The notes beneath the pieces are model-generated. The model made no database searches, was not told where the DNA came from, and worked only from the letters and a program-made list of their open reading frames with translations. Below are positions 1-9,407 of a stretch of 64,000 bases of DNA, one piece after another. Origin of the DNA: Kutzneria buriramensis (GTDB lineage Bacteria; Actinomycetota; Actinomycetes; Mycobacteriales; Pseudonocardiaceae); NCBI RefSeq assembly GCF_003387475.1, contig NZ_QUNO01000002.1, forward strand, positions 372,001 through 436,000, in the 5' to 3' direction. The position numbers and the translations under genes are program-made. Numbering within the stretch: the first letter of the stretch is position 1; the number at the start of each line of letters is the position of its first letter.

Positions 1-612
1 GCGCTGAACCGGATCACGCTGCTGCGGGCGGCGTTCCGCACGGTGTTCTTCCTGCCCCAGGTCACGGCCGGCATCGCGCTGTACTACGCCTGGTCGTACG
101 CGCTCCAGCCGGACGGCTCGCTCAACTTCATCCTCCGCCACCTGGGGCTGGGCACGATCGCCCAGCCCCAGGGCTGGCTGGGCAATCCGGCGACGGCGCT
201 GCCCACGCTGATCGTGGTGGCGGTGTTCGGCGCGGTGCCGGTGGCGATGCTGCTGTACCTGACCGGGCTCCAGTCCATCGACCAGTCGGTGATCGACGCG
301 GCTAGAGTGGACGGCGCGGGTGGTCTACGCACGATGACGTCCGTGGTCTGGCCGCTGCTGCTGCCGATCACCGGCGCGGTGGTCGTGCTCAACCTGCGGG
401 ACGCGTTGCAGGGCTTCTCCCAGACGCTGCTGATGACCAACGGCGGCCCCGGCGGGCACACGCTGGTGCTCGGGCTCGAGTCGTACAACCTGGCGTTCTT
501 CTCCGGGTTGAAGCCGACCCTGGGCCTGTCCAGCGCGCTCGGCTGGATCCTGTTCGTGATCGCGCTGCTGCTGGCCGCCGTCAACCTGCGGGCGCTGCGG
601 AGCCGCGCGTGA
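1..612 (+). CDS. ABC sugar transporter permease, MalF type (5' end outside window)
   Basis: This is the inner-membrane permease half of a carbohydrate importer of the CUT1 family. The reading frame is open from base 1, so the N-terminus lies outside the window. It shows several hydrophobic segments and the binding-protein-dependent permease signature (DAARVDGAGG, about residues 99-108 of the visible part), which docks the ATPase subunit. Its stop overlaps the GTG start of the second permease. The substrate cannot be read from sequence, but the downstream oxidoreductases and isomerase suggest a sugar or polyol. The binding protein and ATPase are not in the window. Confidence 0.92.
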   Translation, partial: ALNRITLLRAAFRTVFFLPQVTAGIALYYAWSYALQPDGSLNFILRHLGLGTIAQPQGWLGNPATALPTLIVVAVFGAVPVAMLLYLTGLQSIDQSVIDAARVDGAGGLRTMTSVVWPLLLPITGAVVVLNLRDALQGFSQTLLMTNGGPGGHTLVLGLESYNLAFFSGLKPTLGLSSALGWILFVIALLLAAVNLRALRSRA

Positions 613-1421
613 GGGCCCGGATCGTCGTCCACGCGCTGCTGGCCGGATATGCGCTGATCAGCCTGTACCCGTTCCTGCTCATGGTGTCCGGGGCGTTGAA
701 GGACAGCAGGGAGATCCTGCTCGACGGGCACTTCCTCCCGTCCGACCCGACGCTGTCCACGCTCGCGCGGACCTGGAGCGAACTGCATTTCTTCACGTAC
801 TTCGGGAACAGCCTCATCGTCACCGGCTTCACCACGCTCGGCGTGCTGGTGGTGTACTCGCTGGCCGGCTACGCCTTCGCGGTGCTGCCCTTTCCCGGCC
901 GGCGGCCGCTATACGGCATGTTCCTGTCGCTGCTGTTCGTGCCGGGAGTGACGGTGCTGCTGCCGGTGGTGATCCTCCAGCAGAAGCTCGGGCTCATCGG
1001 CACCTTCCCGGGCATCATCCTGCCCTTCGTCAACGGCACTGCGCCGCTGTCCATCATGTTGCTCACCAACAGCTTCCGGGCGGTGCCGGGGGAGTTGAAG
1101 GAGTCGGCGCGCTGCGACGGCGCCGGCGAGCTGCGCACCTTCTGGTCGATCTACCTGCCGGTCTCGCGGCCGGCGCTGATCACGGTCGCGCTGCTCACCG
1201 CCGTGCCCACCTGGAACGAGTACGTGCTGACCAGGGTCTCGCTGAACGACGCGTCGCGCTACACGCTGCCGCTGGCGCTGCAGAACCTGAACTCGTCGAC
1301 CGCACCGCAGGAGAACGTGCTGATGGCCGCCTCGCTGATCATCGTGATCCCGGTGATCATCCTTTTCGTGCTGCTGCAACGGTATTTCGTCAACGGCTTG
1401 CAGGGTGCGGTGAAGGGCTGA
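609..1421 (+). CDS. ABC sugar transporter permease, MalG type
   Basis: This is the second CUT1-family permease (270 aa), the partner of the upstream gene. It has an N-terminal membrane segment, the EAA-loop motif (ESARCDGAGE, about residues 158-167) and five to six hydrophobic stretches, and it ends at the family's usual length with a short basic tail (FVNGLQGAVKG). The GTG start overlaps the previous stop by four bases, which implies translational coupling. Its own stop overlaps the ATG of the next gene (ATGA-type junction). Confidence 0.93.
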   Translation: MRARIVVHALLAGYALISLYPFLLMVSGALKDSREILLDGHFLPSDPTLSTLARTWSELHFFTYFGNSLIVTGFTTLGVLVVYSLAGYAFAVLPFPGRRPLYGMFLSLLFVPGVTVLLPVVILQQKLGLIGTFPGIILPFVNGTAPLSIMLLTNSFRAVPGELKESARCDGAGELRTFWSIYLPVSRPALITVALLTAVPTWNEYVLTRVSLNDASRYTLPLALQNLNSSTAPQENVLMAASLIIVIPVIILFVLLQRYFVNGLQGAVKG

Positions 1422-2224
1422 TGCGGGTCCTCGTGACCGGCGCGGGCGGCATGCTCGGCGCGGCGGTTCTCGACGAGCTCTCCGGGCATGACGTGGTCGC
1501 CCACGACCGGAACGTCGGCGACCTGCGGGATCGGGCGCAGGTGGAGGCGGTGCTGGACGGGGTGGAGGCGGTGGTGCACGCCGCGGCGCTGCCGTCGCCG
1601 TACAGCGCGGCCGAGCAGGTGGTGTTCGGCAACAATGTGGACGCCACGTTTCACCTGCTGGACGCGGCGGGGCGGGCCGGCGTCAAGCGGATCGTCTACG
1701 TGTCAAGCCTTTCCGCGCTGGGGCTGGCCTGGTCTTCACGGCCGGCGTCGCCGCTGTTCGCGCCGGTGACCGAGCGGCACCCGTACGTCGGCGACGACGT
1801 GTACGGGTTGTCGAAACTGGTCGGCGAGCTCATCGGGGAGACGGTGAGCCGGCGCTGGGGCTGCGACGTGGTCAGCCTGCGGTTCCCGTTCATCGGGACG
1901 GGCGACCGGCTGCTGGAACACCTGAAACACGTGCACGGCGATCCCGGAGCCGATCGCGCGGCACTGTGGAGCTGGATCGACACCAGGGACGCCGCCCGGG
2001 CGGTGGCAGCCGCTCTGATCGCGCGGACTGCGGGGTACGCGCTGGTCAACGTGGCGGCCCCGGACACGACGTCGCTGCTGCCGACCGCCGAGCTGATGCG
2101 GCGGTTCCACCCAGTGACACGGCTGGATGGCCCGCTGGACGGGTTCGCCGTACCGTTCTCCCTGGAGCTGAGCCGGAAACTGCTCGGCTTCACGCCCGTG
2201 CACACCTGGCGGATTGGCGGCTGA
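1421..2224 (+). CDS. NAD-dependent epimerase/dehydratase family protein
   Basis: This is an extended short-chain dehydrogenase of 267 aa. The N-terminal Rossmann motif VTGAGGMLG (G7, G10, G13) binds NAD(P), and the catalytic YxxxK is at Y128 and K132. It probably modifies the sugar imported by the upstream transporter or a nucleotide-sugar derivative, but the exact reaction is unknown. The ATG overlaps the upstream stop and the gene sits inside a seven-gene operon. Confidence 0.88.
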   Translation: MRVLVTGAGGMLGAAVLDELSGHDVVAHDRNVGDLRDRAQVEAVLDGVEAVVHAAALPSPYSAAEQVVFGNNVDATFHLLDAAGRAGVKRIVYVSSLSALGLAWSSRPASPLFAPVTERHPYVGDDVYGLSKLVGELIGETVSRRWGCDVVSLRFPFIGTGDRLLEHLKHVHGDPGADRAALWSWIDTRDAARAVAAALIARTAGYALVNVAAPDTTSLLPTAELMRRFHPVTRLDGPLDGFAVPFSLELSRKLLGFTPVHTWRIGG

Positions 2225-2823
2225 TGAAGACTGCGCTCGTGGTTCGGGGCGGCTGGACGGGGCATGTGCCCGTCGAGGCCAGCGACCGCTACGCCGGGGA
2301 GCTCACCGCCCGCGGCTACGACGTGACGACCTCGGACAGCCTGGACAGCTATCTGGACACCGACCTGTTGGCCCGCACGGACCTCATCGTGCAGTGCTGG
2401 ACGATGGGGACCATCTCCTCGGCGCAGGTGGAAGGTCTGACCGCGGCGGTGCGGGCCGGCACCGGGTTTGCCGGCTGGCACGGGGGAATCGTCGACTCGT
2501 TCCGGGACGAGACGCGCTACCAGCTGATGACCGGCGGTCAGTTCGTCTACCACCCGCCGGAGTTCGTGGAGTACCCGGTGCGCACCGGCGGCTCGTCGTT
2601 CACGGTGCACACCGAGCAGTACTACGTGCACGTCGACCCGGCGGTCGAGGTGCTGGCGACGACGGAGTTCGTCGAGGACGGCACCACGCTGCCGGTCACC
2701 TGGACCCGGAACTGGGGCGAGGGAAGGGTTTTCGTCACCACGATCGGCCACAAGCTGGACGACTTCGACGTGCCGGAGGTGGATCGGATGATCATCGAGG
2801 GGCTGACATGGGCGAGTCGTTGA
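2224..2823 (+). CDS. ThuA-like domain protein
   Basis: This 199-aa protein resembles ThuA (trehalose-utilisation) domain proteins, which have a glutamine-amidotransferase-like fold and occur in sugar-catabolic operons with Gfo/Idh oxidoreductases. Visible features are the N-terminal strand with VVRGGW, the AGWHGG turn (GxHG is typical of ThuA) and a C-terminal GRVF-TTIGH segment (GH motif). I chose the ATG at 2224 because it overlaps the preceding TGA; the longer open frame upstream lies inside the epimerase gene. The biochemical role of ThuA proteins is not settled. Confidence 0.87.
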   Translation: MKTALVVRGGWTGHVPVEASDRYAGELTARGYDVTTSDSLDSYLDTDLLARTDLIVQCWTMGTISSAQVEGLTAAVRAGTGFAGWHGGIVDSFRDETRYQLMTGGQFVYHPPEFVEYPVRTGGSSFTVHTEQYYVHVDPAVEVLATTEFVEDGTTLPVTWTRNWGEGRVFVTTIGHKLDDFDVPEVDRMIIEGLTWASR

Positions 2824-3875
2824 GGGTCGGCATCGTCGGGGCCGGCAACATCAGTGGCCAGTACGTCCGGAACCTGCCGCGTCTGGACGACGTGGTGCTG
2901 ACCAGAATCGCCGACATCGACGTATCCAGGGCCGCTGCGGTGGCAGCACAGGCCGAGGTCCCGGCGTGCACGCCGGAGGAGCTGTTCGAGGCGTCCGATG
3001 TGGACATCGTCCTGAACTTGACGATTCCCTTGGCGCACGCCGAGGTCGCGCTGGCGGCCATTGCCGCCGGCAAGCACGTGTACGGCGAGAAGCCGTTGGC
3101 CGCCGACACCTCGGCGGCGCGGAAGGTGTTGGACGCTGCGGTCGCGGGCGGCGTCGTCGTAGGCTGCGCGCCGGATACCGTGCTGGGCACTGGGGTTCAG
3201 ACCGCCCGGGTGAGCCTGGACGCCGGTGACATCGGGGCTCCGGTGGCGGCGACGGCGTTCATGACGACGCCCGGACACGAGCGATGGCACCCGAACCCGG
3301 AGTTCTACTACGAGCCCGGCGGCGGGCCGCTGCTGGACATGGGGCCCTACTACCTGACGGCGCTGGTGACGCTGCTCGGGCCGGTCCGGCGGGTGGTCGG
3401 CATGTCGTCCGCGCCCCGGGCGACGCGCGTGATCGGCAGCGGATCCCGTGTCGGCACGACGTTTCCGGTGCGGGTGGCGACGCATGTGACCGGCGTGTTG
3501 GAGCACGTCGGCGGCGAGCTGTCGACGCTGATGGTGAGTTTCGACATCTGGGGGGCACAGCTGCCGCGGATCGAGGTGTACGGCACCGAGGGCAGCCTGT
3601 CCGTGCCGGATCCGAACAACTTCGACGGCACCGTGCAGATCTTCCGCGACGAGTGGGTCGACCTGTCCGTGCTGGCCGGTCATCCGGACGCCGGCCGGGG
3701 CATCGGCGTCGCGGACATGGCACGGTCCATTGTGGACGGAACGCCGCACCGGGCGAGCGGGGATCTGGCGTACCACGTGCTCGACGTGATGGAATGCCTG
3801 CTGCGGGCGGCCGAGACGGGCACGTCCGTGCAGATCGGCAGCACCTGCGAGCGACCGGCGGCGGTGACGGCATGA
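2808..3875 (+). CDS. Gfo/Idh/MocA family oxidoreductase (first copy)
   Basis: This 355-aa protein is an NAD(P)-dependent sugar or inositol dehydrogenase-like enzyme. The Rossmann motif [11 protein letters not shown] is at residues 7-17, and the YGEKPLA motif (the EKP lysine is catalytic in this family) follows at about residue 92. The C-terminal half is an alpha/beta substrate domain with the [12 protein letters not shown] segment. The ATG at 2808 overlaps the end of the ThuA gene. It is 355 aa, as usual for the family, and is followed by a second paralogue. Such pairs often carry out successive oxidations and reductions (inference). Confidence 0.92.
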   Translation: MGESLRVGIVGAGNISGQYVRNLPRLDDVVLTRIADIDVSRAAAVAAQAEVPACTPEELFEASDVDIVLNLTIPLAHAEVALAAIAAGKHVYGEKPLAADTSAARKVLDAAVAGGVVVGCAPDTVLGTGVQTARVSLDAGDIGAPVAATAFMTTPGHERWHPNPEFYYEPGGGPLLDMGPYYLTALVTLLGPVRRVVGMSSAPRATRVIGSGSRVGTTFPVRVATHVTGVLEHVGGELSTLMVSFDIWGAQLPRIEVYGTEGSLSVPDPNNFDGTVQIFRDEWVDLSVLAGHPDAGRGIGVADMARSIVDGTPHRASGDLAYHVLDVMECLLRAAETGTSVQIGSTCERPAAVTA

Positions 3876-4975
3876 AGATCGGCATGATCGGCTACGCCTT
3901 CATGGGGGCGGCCCACTCCAACGCGTGGCGGACCGCCGGGCGGTTCTTCGACCTGCCGGCGACGCCGGAGCTTGCCGTCGTGTGCGGCCGTTCGGCGGAC
4001 AAGGTCGCCGCCGCGGCGGCCAAGTACGGTTGGGAGAGCTCGGAGACCGACTGGCGGGCTGTGATCGACCGGCCGGACGTCGAAGTGATCGACATCTGCA
4101 CGCCCGGCGACAGCCACGCCGAGATCGCCATCGCCGCGCTGGCCGCGGGCAAGCACGTGCTGTGCGAGAAGCCCCTGGCCAACACGGTCGAGGAGGCTTC
4201 GAGGATGGTGTCGGCGGCCGCGTCGGCGTCGGGGCGGTCGATGGTGATGTTCAACTACCGCCGCGTGCCGGCGCTTGCGTTGGCCCGTCAGCTGATCGCC
4301 GCCGGCCGGATCGGCACGGTGAGGCAGGTTCGCGCCCAGTACCTCCAGGACTGGTTGGTGGATCCCGACTTTCCGCTGACCTGGCGGCTCGACGCTGCCA
4401 GCGCCGGCTCCGGCGCGTTGGGCGATCTCGGTGCGCACAGCATCGACATGGCGCAGTTCCTGACGGGGCAAAGGATTTCGGCCGTGGGCGGCATGCTGGA
4501 GACGTTCGTCGACTCGCGGCCCAAGCTCGATGGCTCCGGCCGCGGACCCGTCACCGTGGACGACGCCGCGCTGTTCACCGCCCGTTTCGACGGCGGCGCG
4601 ATCGGCGTGTTCGAGGCGACGCGGTTCGCCACCGGGCGCAAGAACGCCATGCGCATCGAGGTCAGCGGCTCGCTCGGAACCCTGTCGTACGACCAGGAAT
4701 CCATGAACGAGCTGCGTTTCTACGACGGCGCCGAGGACCCGCTGACGGCCGGGTTCCGGCGGATCCTGGTCACCGAGCCGACGCATCCGTACATGGACGC
4801 GTGGTGGCCGCCCGGGCACATCATCGGCTACGAGCACACGTTCGTCCACCAGGTGCGGGACTTCGTGACCGGGGTCGTCGAGGGCACGGAGCTCTCGCCG
4901 TCGTTCGAGGAGGGTCTTCAGGTGCAGCGGGTGCTCGACGCCGTGCAACAAGGCATTTCACTGAGGGGTGTGTGA
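3872..4975 (+). CDS. Gfo/Idh/MocA family oxidoreductase (second copy)
   Basis: This 367-aa paralogue of the upstream enzyme has the Rossmann motif [10 protein letters not shown] at its start, the LCEKPLA catalytic motif at about residue 95 and the C-terminal substrate domain with [13 protein letters not shown]. The ATGA overlap with the preceding gene and the immediate overlap with the following isomerase place it in the same transcript. The exact substrate is unknown; inositol, glucose or a deoxy-sugar are all possible. Confidence 0.92.
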   Translation: MKIGMIGYAFMGAAHSNAWRTAGRFFDLPATPELAVVCGRSADKVAAAAAKYGWESSETDWRAVIDRPDVEVIDICTPGDSHAEIAIAALAAGKHVLCEKPLANTVEEASRMVSAAASASGRSMVMFNYRRVPALALARQLIAAGRIGTVRQVRAQYLQDWLVDPDFPLTWRLDAASAGSGALGDLGAHSIDMAQFLTGQRISAVGGMLETFVDSRPKLDGSGRGPVTVDDAALFTARFDGGAIGVFEATRFATGRKNAMRIEVSGSLGTLSYDQESMNELRFYDGAEDPLTAGFRRILVTEPTHPYMDAWWPPGHIIGYEHTFVHQVRDFVTGVVEGTELSPSFEEGLQVQRVLDAVQQGISLRGV

Positions 4976-5976
4976 TGGTTCGTCCCGTGACGCTGTTCAC
5001 CGGGCAGTGGGCCGATCTGCCGTTCGAGGAGGTGTGCCGGCTGGCTGCTCGCTGGGGCTACGACGGGCTGGAGGTCGCCACCTGGGGAGATCACTTCGAC
5101 GTGCAGGCGGCGCTGGCCGACGACTCGTACCTGCCGAAGTTCAAGGAGACCCTGGCGCGGCACGGCCTTCAGTGCTGGACGATCTCGTGCCACCTGACCA
5201 GCCAGGCCGTCTGCGACCACCCGATCGACGAGCGGCACCAGAACATCCTGCACCCGCGGGTGTGGGGCGACGGCGACCCCGAGGGCGTGCGGCAGCGCGC
5301 CGCCGCCGAGATCGCCGACACCGCCCGCGCCGCGGCTCGACTCGGCGTGAGCACGGTCGTCGGCTTCACGGGTTCGTCGATCTGGCACACCCTGGCCATG
5401 TTCCCGCCCGTGCCGGACTCGATGATCGAGCGCGGCTACGCCGACTTCGCGGATCGGTGGAACCCGATCCTCGACGTCTTCGACGAGGTCGGCGTCCGGT
5501 ACGCGCACGAGGTGCATCCCGGGGAGATCGCCTACGACTACTGGACCACCGTGCGGACCCTGGAGGCCATCGGCCACCGGCCCGCGTTCGGGCTCAACTT
5601 CGACCCCAGCCACTTCGTGTGGCAGGACCTCGATCCCGTCGGGTTCCTGTACGACTTCCGGGACCGGATCTACCACGTGGACTGCAAGGAGTCCGTCAAG
5701 CGGTTCAACGGCCGCAACGGGCGGCTCGGCTCGCACCTGCCGTGGGGCGATCCGCGGCGCGGCTGGGACTTCGTGTCCACCGGGCACGGCGACGTGCCGT
5801 GGGAGGCGTGTTTCCGGATGCTGAACAGCATCGGCTACGAGGGGCCGATCTCCGTGGAGTGGGAGGACGCCGGGATGGACCGCCTCACCGGCGCCCCCGA
5901 CGCGCTGGCCTTCGTCCGGTCGATGACCCGTATCGAACCGCCGGAGGCGTCCTTCGACTCGGCGTTCAGCTCCTGA
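4975..5976 (+). CDS. Sugar phosphate isomerase/epimerase (xylose isomerase-like TIM barrel)
   Basis: This 333-aa protein belongs to the AP-endonuclease-2/xylose-isomerase-like TIM-barrel superfamily. Metal-ligand positions are visible as the glutamate/histidine cluster in HEVHPGE, the D and H in NFDPSHFVW, the VDCKES strand and the SVEWED end strand. It is the last gene of the sugar operon; its ATG overlaps the preceding TGA. It probably isomerises or epimerises a keto-sugar made by the Gfo/Idh enzymes. A stem-loop follows 9 bp after the stop. Confidence 0.9.
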   Translation: MVRPVTLFTGQWADLPFEEVCRLAARWGYDGLEVATWGDHFDVQAALADDSYLPKFKETLARHGLQCWTISCHLTSQAVCDHPIDERHQNILHPRVWGDGDPEGVRQRAAAEIADTARAAARLGVSTVVGFTGSSIWHTLAMFPPVPDSMIERGYADFADRWNPILDVFDEVGVRYAHEVHPGEIAYDYWTTVRTLEAIGHRPAFGLNFDPSHFVWQDLDPVGFLYDFRDRIYHVDCKESVKRFNGRNGRLGSHLPWGDPRRGWDFVSTGHGDVPWEACFRMLNSIGYEGPISVEWEDAGMDRLTGAPDALAFVRSMTRIEPPEASFDSAFSS

Positions 5977-5984
5977 GTCCCAGG

Positions 5985-6010
5985 GGACGATTTCGTGCCA
6001 CGAATCGTCC
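5985..6010. terminator. Putative terminator hairpin after sugar operon
   Basis: An inverted repeat of about 12 bp with one bulged base (arms start ggacgatt and end aatcgtcc, with a cgtg/cacg inner stem) starts 9 bp after the isomerase stop. No T-run follows, as is usual in actinomycetes. Confidence 0.5.
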
Positions 6011-6088
6011 TCAACGGACAGTCGTGGGGGCGGCTGTCCCAGAGCCCGACCAGTTCTTCGGGATACATGGCGGCGGGACTCGCGGGGG

Positions 6089-6114
6089 TCTACCTGAAAC
6101 CTACATTCGGTGTG
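6089..6114 (-). repeat. Dispersed post-stop repeat, copy A
   Basis: These 26 bases are identical, in inverse orientation, to 52637-52662. In both places the repeat lies 3' of a gene: the stop codon is followed directly by cccccgcgagt, then 25-40 bases, then this core. Copy A follows the leftward regulator gene that ends at 6152. An extra copy of the cccccgcgagt half lies at the far side (6078-6088). See the findings for details. Confidence 0.75.
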
Positions 6115-6151
6115 TCTGACTGTGTTTGATTTCTGGGCGAACTCGCGGGGG

Positions 6152-6808
6152 TCAGCCGGTTACTGAGGTGAGGTGGCGGACTCGGGTGCCTATGCCGGCG
6201 TCGCGGGCGCGGGCGATGGCCTCGGCGCGGTCGGCGGCCCGGAGCTTGGTGAAGATCGCCGAGATGTGGTTGCTGACGGTCTTCGGGGCGAGGTGGAGCT
6301 GGCGGGCGATGACGGAGTTGGAGCGGCCGTCGGCGATGAGGTCCAGCACCTGGCGTTCGCGGCGGGTGAGCTCCGGGAAGGCCTCCTCGGTCCGGTGCAC
6401 GGGCGCGGTGAGCAGCTCGATGACGCGGTGCGCCACCCCCTCGCCGAAGATCGCCTCGCCGGCGGCGACACCCCGCGCCGCGCGCAGGATCTCGGGCTGC
6501 TGGGCGGACTTGAGCAGGTAGCCGCGCGCGCCGGCGCGGATGGCCTGGTACATCGACTCGTCGTCGTCGGCCAGCGTGAAGACCAGCACGTGCGAGCCGG
6601 CGCTGGCCCGGAGCACGGCGCGGACGGCGTCGGCGTCGAAGTCCATGACCACCAGGTCGGGCCGGTGCTGCACGGCGGCGCGCGCGGCCTCGCCGGCGTC
6701 ACCGGCCTCGGCGACGACGCTGATATCCGCCTCGTTCGCCAGCACGGCCCGCAGCCCGCTGCGCACGACGTGATGGCTGTCGGCGAGAACGACCGAAATG
6801 CTCCCCAT
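6152..6808 (-). CDS. NarL-family response regulator
   Basis: This 218-aa protein has an N-terminal receiver domain (phospho-acceptor D56 in VVMDFD, K of YLLKSA at the fifth strand) and a C-terminal LuxR/FixJ helix-turn-helix (LTRRERQVLDLIADG through NHISAIFTKL). I chose the ATG at 6808 (MGSISVVLAD); the longer frame adds 23 unrelated residues. No histidine kinase is adjacent, so its partner is elsewhere. The stop codon lies at the edge of the dispersed repeat element. Confidence 0.88.
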   Translation of the reverse strand: MGSISVVLADSHHVVRSGLRAVLANEADISVVAEAGDAGEAARAAVQHRPDLVVMDFDADAVRAVLRASAGSHVLVFTLADDDESMYQAIRAGARGYLLKSAQQPEILRAARGVAAGEAIFGEGVAHRVIELLTAPVHRTEEAFPELTRRERQVLDLIADGRSNSVIARQLHLAPKTVSNHISAIFTKLRAADRAEAIARARDAGIGTRVRHLTSVTG

Positions 6809-6902
6809 ATCCGCAGCTTGACGGCACCGTTCCCGGCCACGCCAGGGCCCTGAAACAAAATGGGTCAACTTACCCATGCGGCATGGGTAAACCGCGCCAG
6901 AC

Positions 6903-7463
6903 CTACTGGAGGCTGGCCACGTACAGGTCGACGAACCGGTCCATCGCGGCGTTCACGGCGCCCAGGTCGCCGGTCGCGAGCAGGTCCAGCAGCAGCCCTC
7001 GGGTGACGGCCACCCCCAGCCTCGCACTGATACGTGCGTCGCGCTCGGAAAGTCCGTGACTCTTGCCGAGCTCGGTCAGCGGCCCGAGCCACGCCGTCAC
7101 GACCTCGGGCAGCAGCGCCTCGGTGCCGGGGCGGCCTTGCAGCGCCTGCCCGTACAGCTCGAAGAACAGCCGCTCGTTGGGGTACAGCGCGGGATCGGTG
7201 AACCGCCGCCAGAAGGCCCGGGCGACCTCCTCGGGCGTGCCGCTGCCGTCCAGGTCGGCCAGCGCCGCCCGCTGCCGGGCCTCGACCTCGCGGACGATCT
7301 CCACCAGCAGGCCCTCCATCGAGCCGAAGTGGTAGATCAGCATCCGGTGGCTGGTGCCGAGGTCGGCGGCCAGCTGCCGCAGGCTGCGCCCGGCGACGCC
7401 GGTGCGGGCCAGCTGGTCGACGGCGGCCTCGAGGAGCCGGCGCTTGGGATCCTTGCCCTCCAT
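6903..7463 (-). CDS. TetR-family transcriptional regulator
   Basis: This is a transcriptional repressor of 186 aa. The N-terminal TetR helix-turn-helix (RLLEAAVDQLARTG, then RSLRQLAADLGTS and LIYHFGSMEGLL) is at residues 9-55, followed by a ligand-binding helical domain. I chose the ATG at 7463; an upstream in-frame ATG (7496) would place coding sequence over a 14-bp palindrome that looks like the operator. It is divergent from an SRPBCC gene, so autoregulation plus control of that gene is likely. Confidence 0.85.
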   Translation of the reverse strand: MEGKDPKRRLLEAAVDQLARTGVAGRSLRQLAADLGTSHRMLIYHFGSMEGLLVEIVREVEARQRAALADLDGSGTPEEVARAFWRRFTDPALYPNERLFFELYGQALQGRPGTEALLPEVVTAWLGPLTELGKSHGLSERDARISARLGVAVTRGLLLDLLATGDLGAVNAAMDRFVDLYVASLQ

Positions 7464-7472
7464 TGAACCAGA

Positions 7473-7486
7473 TGGTACATGTACCA
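7473..7486. promoter_or_regulatory. Palindromic TetR operator candidate
   Basis: The perfect 14-bp palindrome tggtacatgtacca lies between the TetR gene and the divergent SRPBCC gene. A second half-site (tggtac) follows at 7489-7494. Its position between two divergent starts, 10 bp from one ATG and 25 bp from the other, fits a shared operator. Confidence 0.7.
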
Positions 7487-7510
7487 CTTGGTACACGGAG
7501 GGGAGGGGTC

Positions 7511-7966
7511 ATGGCGATCCAGCGCGTGGACGCGCGAGCACGGACGGCGGCGAGCCCGAGGGTGGTGCACGCCCTGCTCCGGGACGGGGCGACCTGGCCG
7601 GAGTGGGGCACGGTGGACACGTTCGCCCTGGAGCGGACCGGTCCCGACGGCGGCGAGAGCGTCGGGGCCATCCGCCGGTTCCGCACCGGGCGCCTGTACC
7701 GGATGCGCGAGCAGATCGTGGAGATCGTGCCGGACCAGCGGTTCAGCTATGCCCTGCTGTCCGGGCTGCCGCTGCGCGGCTACCGGGCGGACGTCGACCT
7801 CACGCCGGTCGACGGCGGCACCGACATCCGCTGGCACAGCACGTTCCACGCCAAGGTGCCCGGCACCGGCTGGATCTACCGGCGGGCCCTGCAGCGGGTG
7901 ATCGAGCGCTTCGTGCAGGGCCTCGCCGACAGAGCCGACAGGGCTACGGACTCAGCAGCTCGATGA
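7511..7966 (+). CDS. SRPBCC family protein (polyketide cyclase/lipid-binding fold)
   Basis: This 151-aa protein resembles START/SRPBCC proteins, which have a deep hydrophobic cavity for small lipophilic ligands. Supporting segments are the N-terminal ASPRVVHALLRDGATWPEW helix-turn, the central VGAIRRFRTGR strand and the C-terminal helix (LQRVIERFVQGLA). The ATG at 7511 has a strong ribosome-binding site (ggagggga). It is probably repressed by the divergent TetR protein. Its 3' end overlaps the convergent ankyrin gene by 23 bp. Confidence 0.83.
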   Translation: MAIQRVDARARTAASPRVVHALLRDGATWPEWGTVDTFALERTGPDGGESVGAIRRFRTGRLYRMREQIVEIVPDQRFSYALLSGLPLRGYRADVDLTPVDGGTDIRWHSTFHAKVPGTGWIYRRALQRVIERFVQGLADRADRATDSAAR

Positions 7967-9329
7967 GTTCCTGCTGGCCCTCGTGCTCGGCCCAGCCGAG
8001 CGGCGTGGCGTCGAACCTGGCGTCGCGGATCGTGGGGTCGGCGCCGAGGTCGAGCAGCAGCCGGGCCATCGGCAGGTCGCCGCCGCCGGCGGCGTGGTGC
8101 AGCGCCGTCGACCACGGCTGCTCGACGGGCACGTCGCCGCGACCGAGGGCGTTGACGTCGAAACCGAGCTCCACCAGCCGGCGCACGGCGTCGATCCGGC
8201 CGTTGGAGGCGGCCCACACCACCAACGCGGGCCGCGCGGCGCGCGCAGCAGCCGCCGCGGCGGGATCCACCGGTTCGCCGGCCAGGACGGCGGCGACAAA
8301 GGCCTCAACGGGAGCCAAGGAGGGAGCGGGAGCGCCGGCGGCCAGCAGGTAGTCGGCGATCTCGCGGTTCCCGTTGACCAGCGCCAGCTCGACGAAGTCC
8401 TGGAACTCCGCCCCGTTGTCCACCAGCAACCGCACCCGGTCCCGCTGGTCGTGCATGACGGCCCAGCGCAGCTGGCTCCGCACCAGTTCTGCGGGGGAGG
8501 CCGTGGACAGCCGGGCCCGCCACGGGCCGCCGTCGCCGCGGCCGAGCCCGTAGCGGAACAGCAGCCGCAGGTGGGAGTCGTCGTCGCCGAACTGGCGGTT
8601 GTACAGCGTCTGCGAGTCGTTGGCGTCGGCCCCGGCCCGCAGCAGCACCTCGGCGAGCTCCAGCGACCGCGGGTGCCGTGGCTGCCGTACCGGCCCCATC
8701 TCGCCCTCGCCGAACACGCCCGTGAGCAGCGTGAACGGCGACGTCAACCCGTGCCACAGGTACCCGGTGTTGGGGTCGGCGCCGGCGGCCAGCAGCACCC
8801 TGGCCGTCCGAAGTGGATCCCCCAGGCCGACCCGGGAGTACGTCAGGTAGCACAGCGGTTCCCACAGGTGCGGCCCGCCTTCGCGCCGGGCCAGCGACGG
8901 GTCGGCGGCCACCAGCGACTCGACCCGAGCGGCGTCGGCGGCCGCCGCGGCCGCCCAGATGTGCGGGTCAGCGGGCACAACGGCCCTGGCCCGGTGCGCG
9001 GGGTCGTCATCGGTGTAGTTCAGGCAGGCCAGCCGGCAGAACTCGTCGGACGGCGACGTGGCGACGGGCATCCCCGAGCGGCGCGGCCAGCGGTAGCGGT
9101 CGATGGCCTCGACGTGCTGCCTGAGCCGCGCCCAGCTGGCGAACCCGTACTCGCGTGCGACCACGAGCTGGGCCGTGGCCAGCGGGAACGGGTCGCTCAC
9201 GGGTCCGTAGGAGCGTTCGATCCGCTCGACGGCGGCGGCGTCCCCGGCCTGGACGGCCCGGTGCAGCGCACGGGCCTGGTGGCGCAGGTGTTCCAGGCTG
9301 GGGTCGTCAGGAAGCGAAATGGTCGGCAT
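7944..9329 (-). CDS. Ankyrin-repeat protein
   Basis: This 461-aa protein has an N-terminal helical segment (LEHLRHQARALHRAVQAG), then repeated ankyrin-like units. Examples are ADAARVESLVAADPSL, ARVLLAAGADPNTG, AEVLLRAGADAND, VRLLVDNGAEF, IADYLLAAGAPAP, VRRLVELGFDVNA and ARLLLDLGADP. Such proteins mediate protein-protein contacts; no enzymatic domain is visible. The ATG at 9329 follows gggagg. The 3' end overlaps the SRPBCC gene on the other strand. The function is unknown. Confidence 0.85.
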   Translation of the reverse strand: MPTISLPDDPSLEHLRHQARALHRAVQAGDAAAVERIERSYGPVSDPFPLATAQLVVAREYGFASWARLRQHVEAIDRYRWPRRSGMPVATSPSDEFCRLACLNYTDDDPAHRARAVVPADPHIWAAAAAADAARVESLVAADPSLARREGGPHLWEPLCYLTYSRVGLGDPLRTARVLLAAGADPNTGYLWHGLTSPFTLLTGVFGEGEMGPVRQPRHPRSLELAEVLLRAGADANDSQTLYNRQFGDDDSHLRLLFRYGLGRGDGGPWRARLSTASPAELVRSQLRWAVMHDQRDRVRLLVDNGAEFQDFVELALVNGNREIADYLLAAGAPAPSLAPVEAFVAAVLAGEPVDPAAAAAARAARPALVVWAASNGRIDAVRRLVELGFDVNALGRGDVPVEQPWSTALHHAAGGGDLPMARLLLDLGADPTIRDARFDATPLGWAEHEGQQELIELLSP

Positions 9330-9407
9330 GCCGACCTCCCTTCACAACGCCTGCTGTCCGCGTCGCCAGGCTGAAAGGAGGTACCGGCAAGCAACCACAA
9401 GAACCGC

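Noticed and set aside
2622-3776. 384-aa leftward frame across the first oxidoreductase gene
   Set aside because: Composition is typical of an antisense shadow; the plus-strand frame has Rossmann and EKP motifs.
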